A stretch of 64,000 nt of DNA from Mantis religiosa. Its lineage: Eukaryota; Arthropoda; Insecta; Mantodea; Mantidae. Each line of letters opens with the position of its first letter. Within the stretch, counting starts at the first letter, position 1. The stretch spans positions 192,237,647-192,301,646 of the forward strand of contig CM060953.1 of assembly GCA_030765055.1 (NCBI GenBank). Reading direction: 5' to 3'. Below are positions 22,139 through 33,113 of the stretch, piece by piece. The notes under the pieces are model-generated. The model had not been told where the DNA came from, made no database searches, and saw only the letters and a program-made list of their open reading frames with translations. Made by a program: the position numbers and the translations under genes.

Positions 22139-23330
22139 ATAGACATTAGAGTTACCATTCATCTTTCAGGATAAGAGAAAACCTCCAACGTTAAGTCATA
22201 TCGGACAATGAATGAAATGATGTTCAAATGAGTACAGGGTACATAGAGCTTAGAGCTATTAGACATTCATCTTTCAGAATAAGAGAAAATGTCCAACGTT
22301 AAGTCATATCAGACGATGAATGAAATGATGTTCAAATGAGTACAGGGTACATAGAGCTTAGAACTACCAGACATTCATCTTTCAGGATAAGAGAAAACCT
22401 CCAACGTTAAGTCATATCGGACGATGAATGAAATGGTGTTCAAATGAGTACAGGGTACATAGAGCTTAGAGTTACCAGACATTCATCTTTCAGGATAAGA
22501 GAAAACCTCCAACGTTAAGTCATATCGGACGATGAATGAAATGATGTTCAAATGAGTACAGGGTACATAGAGCTTAGAGCTATTAGACATTCATCTTTCA
22601 GAATAAGAGAAAATGTCCAACGTTAAGTCATATCAGACGATGAATGAAATGATGTTCAAATGAGTACAGGGTACATAGAGCTTAGAACTACCAGACATTC
22701 ATCTTTCAGAATAAGAGAAAATGTCCAACGTTAAGTCATATCGGACGACGAATGAAAAGATGTTCAAATGAGTACAGGGTACATAGAGCTTAGAGTTACC
22801 AGACATTCATCTTTCAGGATAAGAGAAAACCTCCAACGTTAAGTCATATCGGACGATGAATGAAATGATGTTCAGATGAGTACAGGGTACATAGAGCTTA
22901 GAGTTACCAGACATTCATCTTTCAGGATAAGAGAAAACCTCCAACGTTAAGTCATATCGGACGATGAATGAAATGATGTTCAAATGAGTACAGGGTACAT
23001 AGAGCTTAGAGTTACCAGACATTCATCTTTCAGGATAAGAGAAAACCTCCAACGTTAATTCATATCGGACGATGAATGAAATGATGTTCAAATGAGTACA
23101 GGGTACATAGAGCTTAGAGTTACCAGACATTCGTCTTTCAGGATAAGAGAAAACCTCCAACGTTAATTCATATCGAACGATGAATGAAATTATACTTATT
23201 TAAATGAGTACAGGTTCAATAGAGCTTAGAGTTACTAGACATTCATCTTTCAGGATAAGGTAACACCGCCAACGTTGTCAAATCGGGCGATGAATGAAAT
23301 GATGTTGAAATGAGCACAGGGTCCATAGAT
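22139..23330 (-). repeat. 108-bp satellite, block 1 (about 11 units, reverse orientation)
   Basis: Units read CATATCGGACGATGAATGAA, ATGTTCAAATGAGTACAGGG and AGAGCTTAGAG on the plus strand. The period is 108 bp. A variant with AGAGCTATTAGAC recurs at 22251 and 22575, exactly three units apart, so part of the block has a 324-bp higher-order period. The monomer equals the reverse complement of the 3' body of SINE family A, without its tRNA head. The last units near 23220-23330 are more diverged. Confidence 0.95.
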
Positions 23331-24084
23331 AGGCACGTATTTAGAAGTCAGCTTCATGGGGGGACCAAAAAGTCTATGTTGAACTGGCATGTATTTAGAA
23401 GTGAATTTCCGGGGGGGGGGGGGTCCAAAAAATCAATGTTGAATTATTTTATTTTAATAAATAATTAATCAGGGGTTTGTTTTCATCATATTTGTAAAAA
23501 AAATAGAAACACGTGTAATGTATTATATTCACACGACTTTCTCCACCCGAGCTTCTACAAATTGATCTTAGAAAAGTTGGTTTTCGTCTTGTTTCTTTGG
23601 ATAAAATCTGTAGAAAGGCCTTGCACATTGCACATTTTTTGTTCTTATACTTGGGATAAAGTGATACAAGTAGTAATCAGATATTTAAAAAGCAAACCAC
23701 TGACTTATGTGTTTGAAGTATTAGTTCTCCTTCAATGAAAAAGGGAATACGAACTTACAAGTTAAAAATTACATACCTTTGAAGTATCTGGGAACTCTAA
23801 TCAACAAATTATAATACATCGGAATTGGTTATCTTCGCAGTACATTATTGTAATTTACATTATTTGTGTACTTTAAAGAGTTCTACAGCTGCTGTGCAGT
23901 AGGTTTTCGTTTATCTCTTAAATAACTTCATGTCTGCCTGACAGTGAATAGAGATCTTAAGATGAGAAGCTTGAATAAACCTTTTCGATTTATTTTAAAC
24001 CAAGTTTTATTTCAAATATTTATTATTAGTTTGAAATGATAACACCAAGGAACACGATTTTTGTACCTGAAACAAAATTAGGCC
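23331..24084. other. Unclassified, with a short degenerate duplication
   Basis: A segment containing GTATTTAGAAGT and CCAAAAA(G/A)TC is present twice in 23335-23450, with poly-G runs of 6 and 13. The rest is AT-rich without genes. Confidence 0.5.
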
Positions 24085-25031
24085 AATTCTTATGCAAAAT
24101 GACTCGCTGATTCCAAAAATGCCTCTGAAAATGCTGTATCACGTAACATTTTTGAGATATTCTTATTCTTTTATATCAAATTACAGAAATGAGGTATGAT
24201 ACCAACTCATATTGACTTAATTTAAAATAATAGCCATTGACTCTTCTAAATACAGCTTAAAGGCAGTGTTGCTTCATAATGACAATTTACTACCTTCAAT
24301 ACATTTATTTCATGTCATAGGAATGAAGGAGACATACGACTCCATGTCCATCATTTTAGATGCTATTAGTTATCAAAACCATGGCTGGGATATTTGTAGT
24401 GACCTCAAGGTAGTTGCATTGCTAACGGGACTGCAAGGAGGTTTCACAAAATATTGCTGTTTTTGTGCTTATGGGACATTAGGGCAACTGACAAGCATTT
24501 TATAGTGAAAGAGTGGGGGAAAAGGGAAGACTATACTCCTGGAGCAAGCAATGTTAAGTATGTGCCTCCAGTAGACCCAAAGTTCTTCTCCCCCCACTTC
24601 ACATAAAGCTCGGGTTAATGAAGAATTTTGTTAAAGGTTTGGACAAAAGTGGAAGTGCATTTGAGTATTTAAGAAGTATCTTTCCCAAAATAAGTGAATC
24701 TAAATTGAAGGAAGGTATATTTGCCGGTCCTCAAATAAGACTACTTCTTAAAGACAGTGTTTTTGAATCAAAGCTTAAACGTGTTGAACTGGCAGTATGG
24801 AAATCATTTAAATCGGTGGTGGAAGGCTTCCTGGGCAATAACAAAGAAGAAAATTATGAAACTTTAGTCTCAGAACTATTAAGGAGCTACAAAGAAATGG
24901 GTTGCCCTATAACACTTGAAATCCACTTTTTGCACTCTCACCTTGATAGTTTCCCTACAAACCTAGGAGCTGTAGTAAGTGATGAGCAAGGTGAGCGTTT
25001 TCACCAGGACATTTCTGAGATGGAAATACGT

Positions 25032-25032
<1 letters not shown>

Positions 25033-25101
<69 letters not shown>
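25033..25101. repeat. (TAG/CTA)n microsatellite at LINE 3' end
   Basis: Twenty-two to twenty-three perfect TAG units. On the minus strand the adjacent LINE ends GGATGAATAAAA and continues directly into (CTA)n, so the array is the LINE's own tail. It marks the insertion point in the host transposon gene after codons for MEIR. Confidence 0.95.
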
Positions 25102-26118
25102 TTTATTCATCCGTTAAGTCAATACAATGACATTGGATACGTCAATACAAATAATATAAGTATAAAAATAAAAAATAAGTTGCATCAAGTGTAATTAATA
25201 AGATCTAAGCATGAACTCATAAATATATATATAGTTGCATGGCTCTACAACTACACAGCATTTAAAATGCATCACAAATATATACAATTATATGGCCAGC
25301 TACAGTGTATCTAGAAATTCACTTATATCATAATATGAATCACTTAATAAAATTTCTTTCAACGATAGCTTGAAACACCGCATGGATTTTATGTTTTTCA
25401 GATTGGCCGGTAGTTTATTATACAGAGTGACTGCTGAATATCTAACTCCTTTGGAATAAAGTGTAGTTCTATGTGTTATTGTTCTTAAGTCTGTTTTACC
25501 TCTGGTGTTATGATGATGTATTTGATTATTTGTGGTGAAATTTTCAAGGTTTTCTTTTGTATAACATAGCAAACAGTATATATTCACAATGGGCAGAGTC
25601 AAGATTTTCAATTCCTTAAAGAAGTTCCTGCAGGAGCCATATTTTTTTCCTGACATTAGGCATCTAACAATCCTTTTTTGTACTTTAAAAACCAAGTGAC
25701 TTTCTTTACTATCCCCCCAAAACATAATGCCATACCTCATTAGACTTTCTGCATATGCAAAATATAAGGTTCTCATGTCACTTGCATACAACTCATTTTT
25801 TATTACTCTTAATGAGAAGTAGAATTTATTTAACTTTATTACTAGATATTTTATGTGTGCTTCCCAGTCTAAATGCTGATCTATCCATACTCCCAGAAAA
25901 TTTGCTTCTGTCTTATAAGAAACACATGCACCATACAACTTGATGTCAGGTTTGCTAACATTTTTATTTTGTTTGTGACGAAATGATATTGCTGAAGATT
26001 TGTTTGTATTAATAATCAATTTGTTTTCAGCAAACCAAGTTTCAATTTTACTGGTTATGTGTTTTGCATTTTCATTTCCTTTTATTATAACATTTGTGTC
26101 GTGAGCAAACATAGTTAC
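25102..26118 (-). mobile_element. 5'-truncated CR1/jockey-group LINE
   Basis: The minus-strand open frame at 26112-25300 begins at the catalytic box, here FAHD instead of FADD (Asp to His), followed by ENKLIINTNKSSAISF, YKTEANFLGVWIDQHLDW, MRYGIMFWGDS and YNKLPANLKNIKSMRCFK. These are the post-catalytic and C-terminal parts of a LINE reverse transcriptase. The frame has no internal stop over 270 codons. Truncation is at the catalytic motif itself. The related fragment at 63066-63480 has the same C-terminal architecture. Confidence 0.85.
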
Positions 26119-26468
26119 TCGAGTTACCAGGGTATCGCTGGGATTCAGCCATGTTGGGAGACTATTTTTGGTTCCTCAAACGGGAGAGTCAATACAAAAA
26201 AATCAACATGAAACACTTCTGAGATAATTCAGGTATGTGGTTTTCATCATTATCTTGTGTTTATTTATTTTAATTATAATAATTAATAATTATTATTTTA
26301 ATGTTATTCGGCAATAAAATACCTATTATTTTCTATTAATCAAATATGAGTTATCACATCACATTTCTGTAGGTTTTCATAAAAAAATATGAATACCTAA
26401 AAAATGTTACGTGATACAGCATTTTGAGGGGCATTTTTGGAATCAGCAGATCAGTTTACATAAGAATT

Positions 26469-27345
26469 TGCGGAACCTTTTCAACGATGAATGACTTGTA
26501 AACAATGTTGAAATCGGTCAATAAACAAATTTTAAAAAGTTACTTTTCGATGTCTGTAAGCAATAAAATTATACATAATGAGTAAGGTACAAACTTCAAA
26601 GGGTTATTTTAAACTGACCCATAAGGTTTTAAGGCGCACCTTTGATATTAAAGGTACATCTCTTGTCGGGAAAGCTTTCCGGTTTGATACCGTAAAGTCT
26701 CTTCCTCAGTAATGAATGTACGTGGGCCAAAGCGTTCTCTTAGGCGTGAGCGTGGTTTTGCCTTAGCAGGGGGTAGCTTTCGCTGCGTGTGAGAGGGGTC
26801 CTAAACCTTAAGTGCTCACATACATGCGTGAGTTTCCCTTTGTTGGAGATGGAACTCCCACTTTGTGGGTATAACCTACCCCTCTATCATTAGGCAGCCC
26901 TCGTTACGAGATGGCGCCTGCAGTAAAGGCTGCGACTTGCGCCGTTATTCTTCCAACACTTACATTTTATTTCCCTTCCATTAATTCTGCGAAAATGGAG
27001 GACTTATGCCTACGAAGCCCTAACAGGTTGTTAATTCCAAACAGAAATTGCAGCTTTGGCATGTGGTTAAAACTTTAGAGTAATAATTACACCAAGTTTT
27101 CCTCCTTCCGTCCCTAACAAGGATAAACCGCCACGTTCTTGGTAACGATTGCACAAACATATTGATCTTACTCCAAGTAAAGCTCTAGAGGGTAGGTACA
27201 GTGTTAAGGGTTTGTTTGTCCAAGTCCATCCTATTTAAAGCAGGGCACACAACAACCGACAAAGTTAGGGTGCGCATATGACAATGTGAATGTTATAATA
27301 CCTGGTCCAACCCTATAGCATGTCTGTCTCTCAGTCTACAGATCC
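26469..27345. other. Unclassified, moderately GC-rich block
   Basis: No ORF or known family recognised. Contains CTTGTCGGGAAAGCTTTCCGG (a short palindromic stretch near 26654) and AGCAGGGGGTAGC. It may be noncoding retroelement sequence. It is followed directly by the 108-bp satellite. Confidence 0.35.
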
Positions 27346-28020
27346 TTACTTCGATATGACTTAACATGGAAGTTGTCCCTTATCGTGAAAGATGAAAATC
27401 TGGACACTCTAAGCTCTACGTACCCTGGACTCATTTGAACATCATTTCATTCATCGTCCGATATGACTTAACGTTGGAGGTTTTCTCTTATCCTAAAAGA
27501 TGAATGTCGAGTAACTCTAAGCTCTATGTACCCTGTACTCATTTGAACATCATTTCATTCATCGTCCGATATGACTCAACGTTGGAGGTTTTCTCTTATC
27601 CTGAAAGATGAATGTCTGGTTACTCTAAGCTCTATGTACCCTGTACTCATTTGAACATAATTTCATTCATCGTCCGATATGACTTAACGTTGGAGGTTTT
27701 CTCTTGTCCTGAAAGATGAATGTCTGGTAACTCTAAGCTCTATGTACCCTGTACTCATTTGAATATCATTTCATTCATCGTCCGATATGACTTAACGTTG
27801 GAGGTTTTCCCTTATCCTGAAAGATGAATGTCTGGTAACTCTAAGCTCTATGTACCCTGTACTCATTTGAACAACATTTCATTCATCATCCGATATGACT
27901 TAACGTTGGAGGTTTTCCCTTATCCTGAAAGATGAATGTCTGGTAACTCTAAGCTCTATGTGCCTTGTATTCATTTGAAAATCTTTTAATTTATCATGCG
28001 ATATGACTTAAAGTTGGTGT
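27346..28020 (+). repeat. 108-bp satellite, block 2 (about 6 units)
   Basis: Plus-strand units with CATTCATCGTCCGATATGAC, TTAACGTTGGAGGTTTTC and GAAAGATGAATGTC. The outer units are more diverged than the inner ones, as expected when unequal exchange homogenises the centre. Confidence 0.95.
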
Positions 28021-29480
28021 ATGTACATTAAAAAATAAGAAAAGAAATAAAAGAAAGACAGAAAAAAGGGTTTATCATTTTATGTGGTGACAGGCTAACC
28101 TTAATTAGTCATATTCACCTCTAACTTGTGAGTAGATATGATTCACTATAGAATTGCACCATTGAAATTTACTAAAATACTTGCATGTTTGAAAGTACTC
28201 ATAAATTCATAGATAAAATTAATCCATATTTATGAATTTCAAAATTTATGATATTTCAAAATTACAACAATTTAAAATAAATAAATTTAAAGATAAGTTA
28301 AGGCATATTCAGATTTTTGTCTTTTAGATTATAATAAACATTAGAATTACTGAATAATTTTTTTATTCGTTTGTTTTTTGAATTTGAGCTTTCTGAAAAG
28401 AATTTTTTCAGCATATTCACTTTTTGAAAATACTCACATTAATGAATTTTCATCCAAGTTCTAAAATTTATTCTCTTAGATTCCCAATACACAGCAGTTG
28501 AATGTCACAGTTTTCTTTCGAATGATATAACTTTATAAAACTTTTATGTAAATTGATAAAACCAGAAATTTCAAATGTCAGAATTCCAAAAATATTTTGG
28601 TTTGAACTAACCTCAGTAAATGATATGTATTTGTAAGTTATATGTAAGTAAATGGCATAGAGGTATAAAACGGTTTTATAAAAGTTTTTGAATGCTTTTA
28701 ATACTTGAAGAATCAGATTCGATCAATATGAGGGCATGAAATGGAGAAAAACGCACAAGGCATACTCACTGTGAAAACAATGTGGAAAAGTTAATATTTT
28801 TCGAGATTTTGTCTTTAAATAAACCCATAACCTACACTTGATACCTACATTCAAACAGCCATAGAAAAAGAATATTTACTATATGACTATAACGCGTTTT
28901 CGAAAATAATGCAGCTACATTGGAAATAAATTTAAATGTTTTATATTTTATTATAGATAATAATTACCAATATCAAAATAGCACTCCTCTTTATAATTTT
29001 CAATCCATATAAACACCAGAGATTTCAATCAGTGAGGGAAACAAGAAATGGCAAAAAGAAAATTGCTCAAAGCTTACCGAAAAAATGAAGGTTTATAACA
29101 GTGGCCTTGAAGCCGAACGATAAAGAAACCAGAAACTTCTCGTTTAATGATTGTTAAATAATTTTGATGCTAAGAAATTACATAATAAAGCAATACATTG
29201 AACGTTTTTCAGTGTTTTCAATATAAAGAAAACCTCATAACCTATACTACATGGTTTCTAACAACGATAAACAAAAGAATGTCGAAACTTGATCAGGCAT
29301 TTTTTTTTTCAGAAACAACGGCAATATTTTATAACTACGTAAAAATGGGGCTAGCTACAGTGAAGCAATAAATATTACACAAATGCAAGTATTATTTAAT
29401 TAATATTTAATTTAAATATCAAAAAGCTGTTAATGACATTTCTACCCTTAAAATTTAAAAGACGATTATAATTTTAAAAA
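28021..29480. other. AT-rich stretch without genes
   Basis: About 1.4 kb of strongly AT-rich sequence without ORFs, tandem repeats or element ends that I could recognise. Confidence 0.5.
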
Positions 29481-29499
29481 ATTGCTTACTATCCTTCGG

Positions 29500-29900
29500 T
29501 TAGTAAACATTTTCAATTTTTTTAAAGAGTTTGGTATAACTTTAGTTGCTCAAAATGAATATAGTATTAAAAATTTACTACAATTTTCTAAAAAAGATAA
29601 AATTCCTAATAATAAGAAATCTGGTATTTATCAATTTAACTGTTTAGTTTGTGATCAGGTTTATAGTAGGAAGACGAAACGTAATTTGGAAACCAGTACG
29701 AAAGAACATTTGCGTAACATTAAGTATAAACAGACTGGTAATGAATTTTGAAATACCAGCAGTTGATTCTGTTCCTAGGTTTATTTCGTTTTCAGATTTT
29801 GGTAATACTGGATAAACATAGTAACCTCTGATAGTATCGTTGACGTCGAAGTTTAATGATTGAGGATGTGGACGAATGTTCGCGAAATCGATCTCATCAA
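29500..29900 (+). pseudogene. PLE GIY-YIG fragment (second copy)
   Basis: The frame contains VAQNEYSIKNLLQFSKKDKI, KSGIYQFNCLVCDQVYSRKT (GIY kept, YIG changed to YSR) and TKEHLRNIKYKQTGNEF, aligning with the PLE fragment at 16169. It stops at 29751. The YIG loss and truncated C-terminus make it inactive. TTGAGGA (29860-29866), a CGAATGTTCG hairpin and GAAA (29884-29887) follow in the position of the hammerhead-like motif of the first copy. Confidence 0.7.
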
Positions 29901-29955
29901 TTAATAAGAAAAATTTACATCATTTTCTTAAGGAAAGTGAAGTTTTTGTTGCAAA

Positions 29956-30209
29956 ATGAAATGAAATGTGTAGTGTTTAACGCCCGCTTTTACTACATAC
30001 GGCACCGCAGGCGGTGACACTGATGATACATGAGATGAAGATGGAGCACCGGTGGAATGAGATGGCGGGGGAAACCGGAGATCCCGGAGAAAACCCGCCC
30101 CAACGCCGTCTTGTCCACCACAAATCTCACTTTGCGATCGCCTGGAATCGAATCCGGGCTGCCTTGGTGAGAGCCAAGCGGTGTAACCACTGAACCACGG
30201 CGTGGCCAT
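29956..30209 (-). mobile_element. tRNA-derived SINE (family B) with 13-bp target duplication
   Basis: On the minus strand the head reads GGTTCAGTGGTTACACC (A box), and GGATTCGATTCC is the B box. The body contains GGGTTTTCTCCGGGATCTCC. The flanking direct repeat TTTTTGTTGCAAA (29943-29955 and 30210-30222) is exact, so the insertion is relatively young. The left end is the SINE 3' end. Confidence 0.9.
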
Positions 30210-30222
30210 TTTTTGTTGCAAA

Positions 30223-31055
30223 TATTGCATTTGTGTCATATTTTATGATTTTATTATAGTTATGAGTTTTGGGTAATTTTTCTTTTTCATTTTATTCATT
30301 GTTTGTAAATGCCATTGTTGATTTTAAGATTATTTGATATTGGTGACTTTGCTACCGATAGTTTATGAATAAAATATAAGAAATTATATTTCTACTCAGC
30401 TGTGCTCTTTAAAAAGACACCGAAGTTAGAAGTAAACAAGGGAATAGCGTTTCCACAGAGTATAGTGGGTTAATCTGGAAGCTTATTTCTCCCCACCATT
30501 CCGAATATACCAAAACTCTCTGAAAAACCTCAGCTCAGATAGATACAACCCGTGGTTTGATATTTTCATTATCTACGCTTTAGTAACGTCGCACATGATA
30601 CTTTGGCGTCATAAAGGGGCTTCCTGACCCAATTAGACGCCAACATCATATGGTGTTCTGTTGCGGAGCGCCCGCCCCGCCCCTGAAATACGTTCAAACT
30701 ACGGCATTGCACTGCTGTAGCTGGGTTTGAAGCAAAACTTGCTAAACCATTTAGTTTGTTTTGCTGAAACTGCAGCAACTCGCACAGTAAACATGAGATC
30801 AAGTTGACTGTATTATACTTGAACAACTTTGAGCGGCTTCCATTGCTAAAAGCTCTGTGTCTGGGTAATACAAATACAAGCAGCCTTACCCTGACAACAT
30901 GTAAAGGGAAAACGGAATTTGATGTGTCGTACTAACACTACATTCTCTGTAATCACTACATGCATTCGTTGTTAGAAGCAATATTATGCATTTGTCTACA
31001 TTTTAATATGGAAGTTTGGAGATATTTCCTTTTTATAAATAAACAATTTTTATTA
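30223..31055. other. No gene recognised
   Basis: AT-rich apart from a GC-rich patch near 30665. No supportable ORF or RNA gene. Confidence 0.45.
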
Positions 31056-31059
31056 ATAT

Positions 31060-31273
31060 TGTGACTTTGTGGGTTCGTGAAATAATAAAACGAGGTTACG
31101 AAACACAAAAACTACACTTTATTTTCTTAGCAAATACTTTCGTCACCATTCAGTTTGCTAGCTAACCTTAAACTGTTTATTTTACCTAACAACTACTCTC
31201 ATCTGTCTCTCACTTCCGGTAACGATCGGCCATTATTTTTCATCGGCTTCGCGAGCCTACCACCTGGCTGACA
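31060..31273 (-). repeat. 3' LTR
   Basis: Differs from the 5' LTR by only scattered substitutions and a short T-run, suggesting recent insertion. The ends are TGTCA... and ...GTCACA on the element strand. Confidence 0.9.
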
Positions 31274-31287
31274 CTGCTCCCTCCTCA
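31274..31287 (-). other. Polypurine tract
   Basis: On the element strand GAGGAGGGAGCAG lies immediately before the 3' LTR, the expected primer for plus-strand DNA synthesis. Confidence 0.75.
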
Positions 31288-31816
31288 AGGCTGGTCGTCC
31301 CGAACAGCGCCTTCGTAGCGGGCCAGGCAATCCAGGTGTACCACCAACATCTTTCCTCGGGGCACCCACGTCTTCGCTCAAGACGACCCTGCCAATTCCA
31401 AGGCGCTCTTCTGGTTGACGGAGTATAACCTCTTCTCCGTTGAGCCTCAGGACCTTCCTGCCCACGTCGACCGTCGCCTCGTGGCTCCTGAGGGCATCCA
31501 GTCCCAGGATCACCTCCTCAGCCACCTTCGCGACGATCACCCACAGACGCACGGCACTCCGTCCCAAGTTCAGCTCCAGCAGGGCCTCCTTCTCCACGGG
31601 CATGGTGTCGCCCGATGCCGTCACAAGCTCGTATGGTCGACTCGGTTTCCTCGTCGGCAAACCCTTCGCCACGTCAGGTCTGATGATGGTCACGGCCACC
31701 CCGGTGTCCACCAGCACGCGGCACGGCTTTCCTCTTACCCAGCCGTCCGCGATGAGGTTGTCATCCATTCGCCGGCTGACGGCGCGGATTGTCACTCGAG
31801 GGGATGGTGGCAACAC
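31288..31816 (-). CDS. Retrotransposon aspartic protease
   Basis: Conserved features are CRVLVDTGVAVTII, containing the catalytic DTG with V in place of the usual A or S, and VILGLDALRSH, the second conserved hydrophobic-Gly motif of retropepsins. The protease would cleave Gag polyprotein in particles. The reading frame overlaps the end of gag in another frame, so expression would need frameshifting. It continues to the stop near 31199, inside the LTR, with a basic proline-rich C-terminus and no polymerase domains. Confidence 0.75.
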
Positions 31817-32943
31817 AGGCCACTAGGTGTTCGCCGGCGTCCCTCAGCTGGTCTTCTGTCTCCGGCGTAGCGGACACTCCTCGTTCTCGACGTCGGGATA
31901 GATGCTACCTTGGCCGCGTCCATCCTTAATGCCGCTGTCAGCGCCTCGTGGATGTTTTTATAATCGCCGAGCATTAGGCGCTGACGAATCTCCGTGTACC
32001 GTACCCCGTCGACAAAATTGTAGGTGGCTTCCCGGGATACGAACTCCAGTGGCAGGTCAACCAAGGCCTTGCTAGCCAGCTGCTCGATCGCTATGGCGAA
32101 CTCCGGCAGCGTCTCCCCCGGCTGCTGCGACCTTGCCTTTAGCTGGCTGCGGCATGCTGCGGCTAAGCGGTGGTTCCCGAAGCGATTCTCCAGGGCCTCC
32201 CAGATGTCCTTGGGCGCCGCCGTTGTCTGCACCGCGTTTAGGATTTCCGCGGCCCGTCCCTGGAGGCTGGCTATTAGCTGTGTGGCCTCCTCCTCCGGTG
32301 ACCATCTGTTCTGCTTGGCCACTGTGTCGAACTGGCGGCGGAAGACCTCGAATGTTGACGCGCCGTCATATTTCGGAGGTTTGACGCACGCCAATGTTGT
32401 GTCGCGTCCCGGTGCGTCAGCCTTCAAATCCTTCAGTCTCCTGCCGACGACGTCCTCCACCATAGCGTTCAGGGACTTGACGCTGCTGTCGGCCTTTTCC
32501 TCTAGGTCATTGAAGCGGCTCGCCAGGTCCTCGAAGCGCTCGTCCACTTGGCCCATCCGCTTGCCCAGCTCCGTCACGTCATCCCTCACGCCGGCCAACT
32601 GTTCCTCAAATTTGGCGGCGAGGACCTCGTTCGCCTCCTTCATTTCCGTGGCCAGACTGTCGTTCGCTGCCTTCATTTCTGTGGTCAATTCGATCTTTAT
32701 TTCTTTTTACTCTGCGGCCAGGTTGTTATTTGCCGCTTCTGTTTTTGTTGTTAACTCGTTCATCTTCGCGGCCAAGTTGTTATTTGCCGCTTCCGACTTC
32801 GCTGTTAATTCGTTCATCTTTTGCAAAAGCATTTCCAATGCCGATTCCATGGCCATAATGTTCCGTGATGTTGTTATTCCGCTTCCTGACACCAGTTGTG
32901 ACTTTGTGGGTTCGTGAAATAATAAAACGAGGTTACGAAACAC
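31792..32943 (-). pseudogene. Retrotransposon Gag with coiled-coil repeats
   Basis: An N-terminal part (32943-32707) has repeated MNELT-K-EAANNNLAA heptad-like units. A TAA separates it from the main frame (32688-31792), which continues EMKEANEVLAAKFEEQLAGV, then LACVKPPKYDGASTFEVFRR, IASLQGRAAEILNAVQ and WEALENRFGNHRLAAACRSQ, the capsid-like retrotransposon Gag domain. The C-terminus has GLCCHHPLE, possibly the remains of a zinc knuckle. Gag would package the element RNA. The single stop makes this copy defective unless it is read through. Confidence 0.8.
32878..32896 (-). other. Primer-binding site
   Basis: Immediately after the 5' LTR on the element strand lies CTGGTGTCAGGAAGC, starting with TGG as tRNA-primed elements do. 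The tRNA was not identified. Confidence 0.6.
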
Positions 32944-33113
32944 AAAAACTACACTTTATTTTCCTAGCAAATACATTCGTCACCATTCAGTTTGCTAGCT
33001 AACCTTAAACTGTTTATTTTATCTAACAACTACTCTCAACTGTCTCTCATTTCCGGTAACGATCGGCCATCATTTTTTTTTATCGGCTTCGCGAGTCTAC
33101 CACCAGGGTGACA
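32897..33113 (-). repeat. 5' LTR
   Basis: 217 bp, nearly the same as the 3' LTR. It begins TGTCACCC on the element strand and ends AAAGTCACA followed by the primer-binding site. Confidence 0.9.

Larger units (their letters stand above)
24232..26214 (+). pseudogene. Transposon protein of unassigned family, split by a LINE
   Basis: Part 1 (24243-24505) reads SSKYSLKAVLLHNDN, MKETYDSM, DICSDLKVVALLTGLQGGFT and KYCCFCAYGT (cysteine pair). A frameshift leads to FIVKEWGKREDYTPGASNV, and another to LHIKLGLMKNFVKGLDKSG, FAGPQIRLLLKD and EIHFLHSHLDSFPTNLGAV, then GERFHQDISEME (25034). After the LINE the frame resumes near 26133 with GDYFWFLKRES and stops at 26214. Conserved Cys, His and Asp/Glu residues suggest a nuclease or transposase, but no DDE triad was established. 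Similar proteins occur widely in aphids and other arthropods. Confidence 0.65.
24085..26468 (+). mobile_element. Unclassified DNA transposon with about 125-bp terminal inverted repeats, split by a LINE
   Basis: Inverted repeats 24085-24213 and 26343-26468 share CTGATTCCAAAAATGCC and ATGCTGTATCACGTAACATT with few differences. Between them lie a decayed plus-strand gene and a minus-strand LINE. Without the LINE and its tail the element would be about 1.3 kb. The inverted repeats together with the gene they bracket imply a cut-and-paste element. The protein resembles a family often seen in arthropod genomes as an uncharacterised protein; I could not assign a superfamily. Confidence 0.7.
31060..33113 (-). 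mobile_element. Complete but non-autonomous LTR retrotransposon (2.05 kb)
   Basis: LTRs at 31060-31273 (3') and 32897-33113 (5') enclose, in minus-strand order, a primer-binding site, gag, protease and a polypurine tract. A 4-bp target duplication ATAT (31056-31059 and 33114-33117) flanks it. There is no space for reverse transcriptase, RNase H or integrase, so it must rely on a relative. It is far more GC-rich than its surroundings (roughly 32000-32600), as expected of a recently arrived family. Solo LTRs at 15050 and 19669 share its 3' terminus. Confidence 0.9.

Noticed and set aside
22139..23330. CRISPR-like array in the regularly repeated blocks
   Set aside because: Units are contiguous, without unique spacers, and the context is eukaryotic TEs; these are satellites.
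31415..32917. Long plus-strand frames opposite the LTR retrotransposon
   Set aside because: They mirror the GC-rich gag and protease genes on the other strand and carry no recognisable domain.
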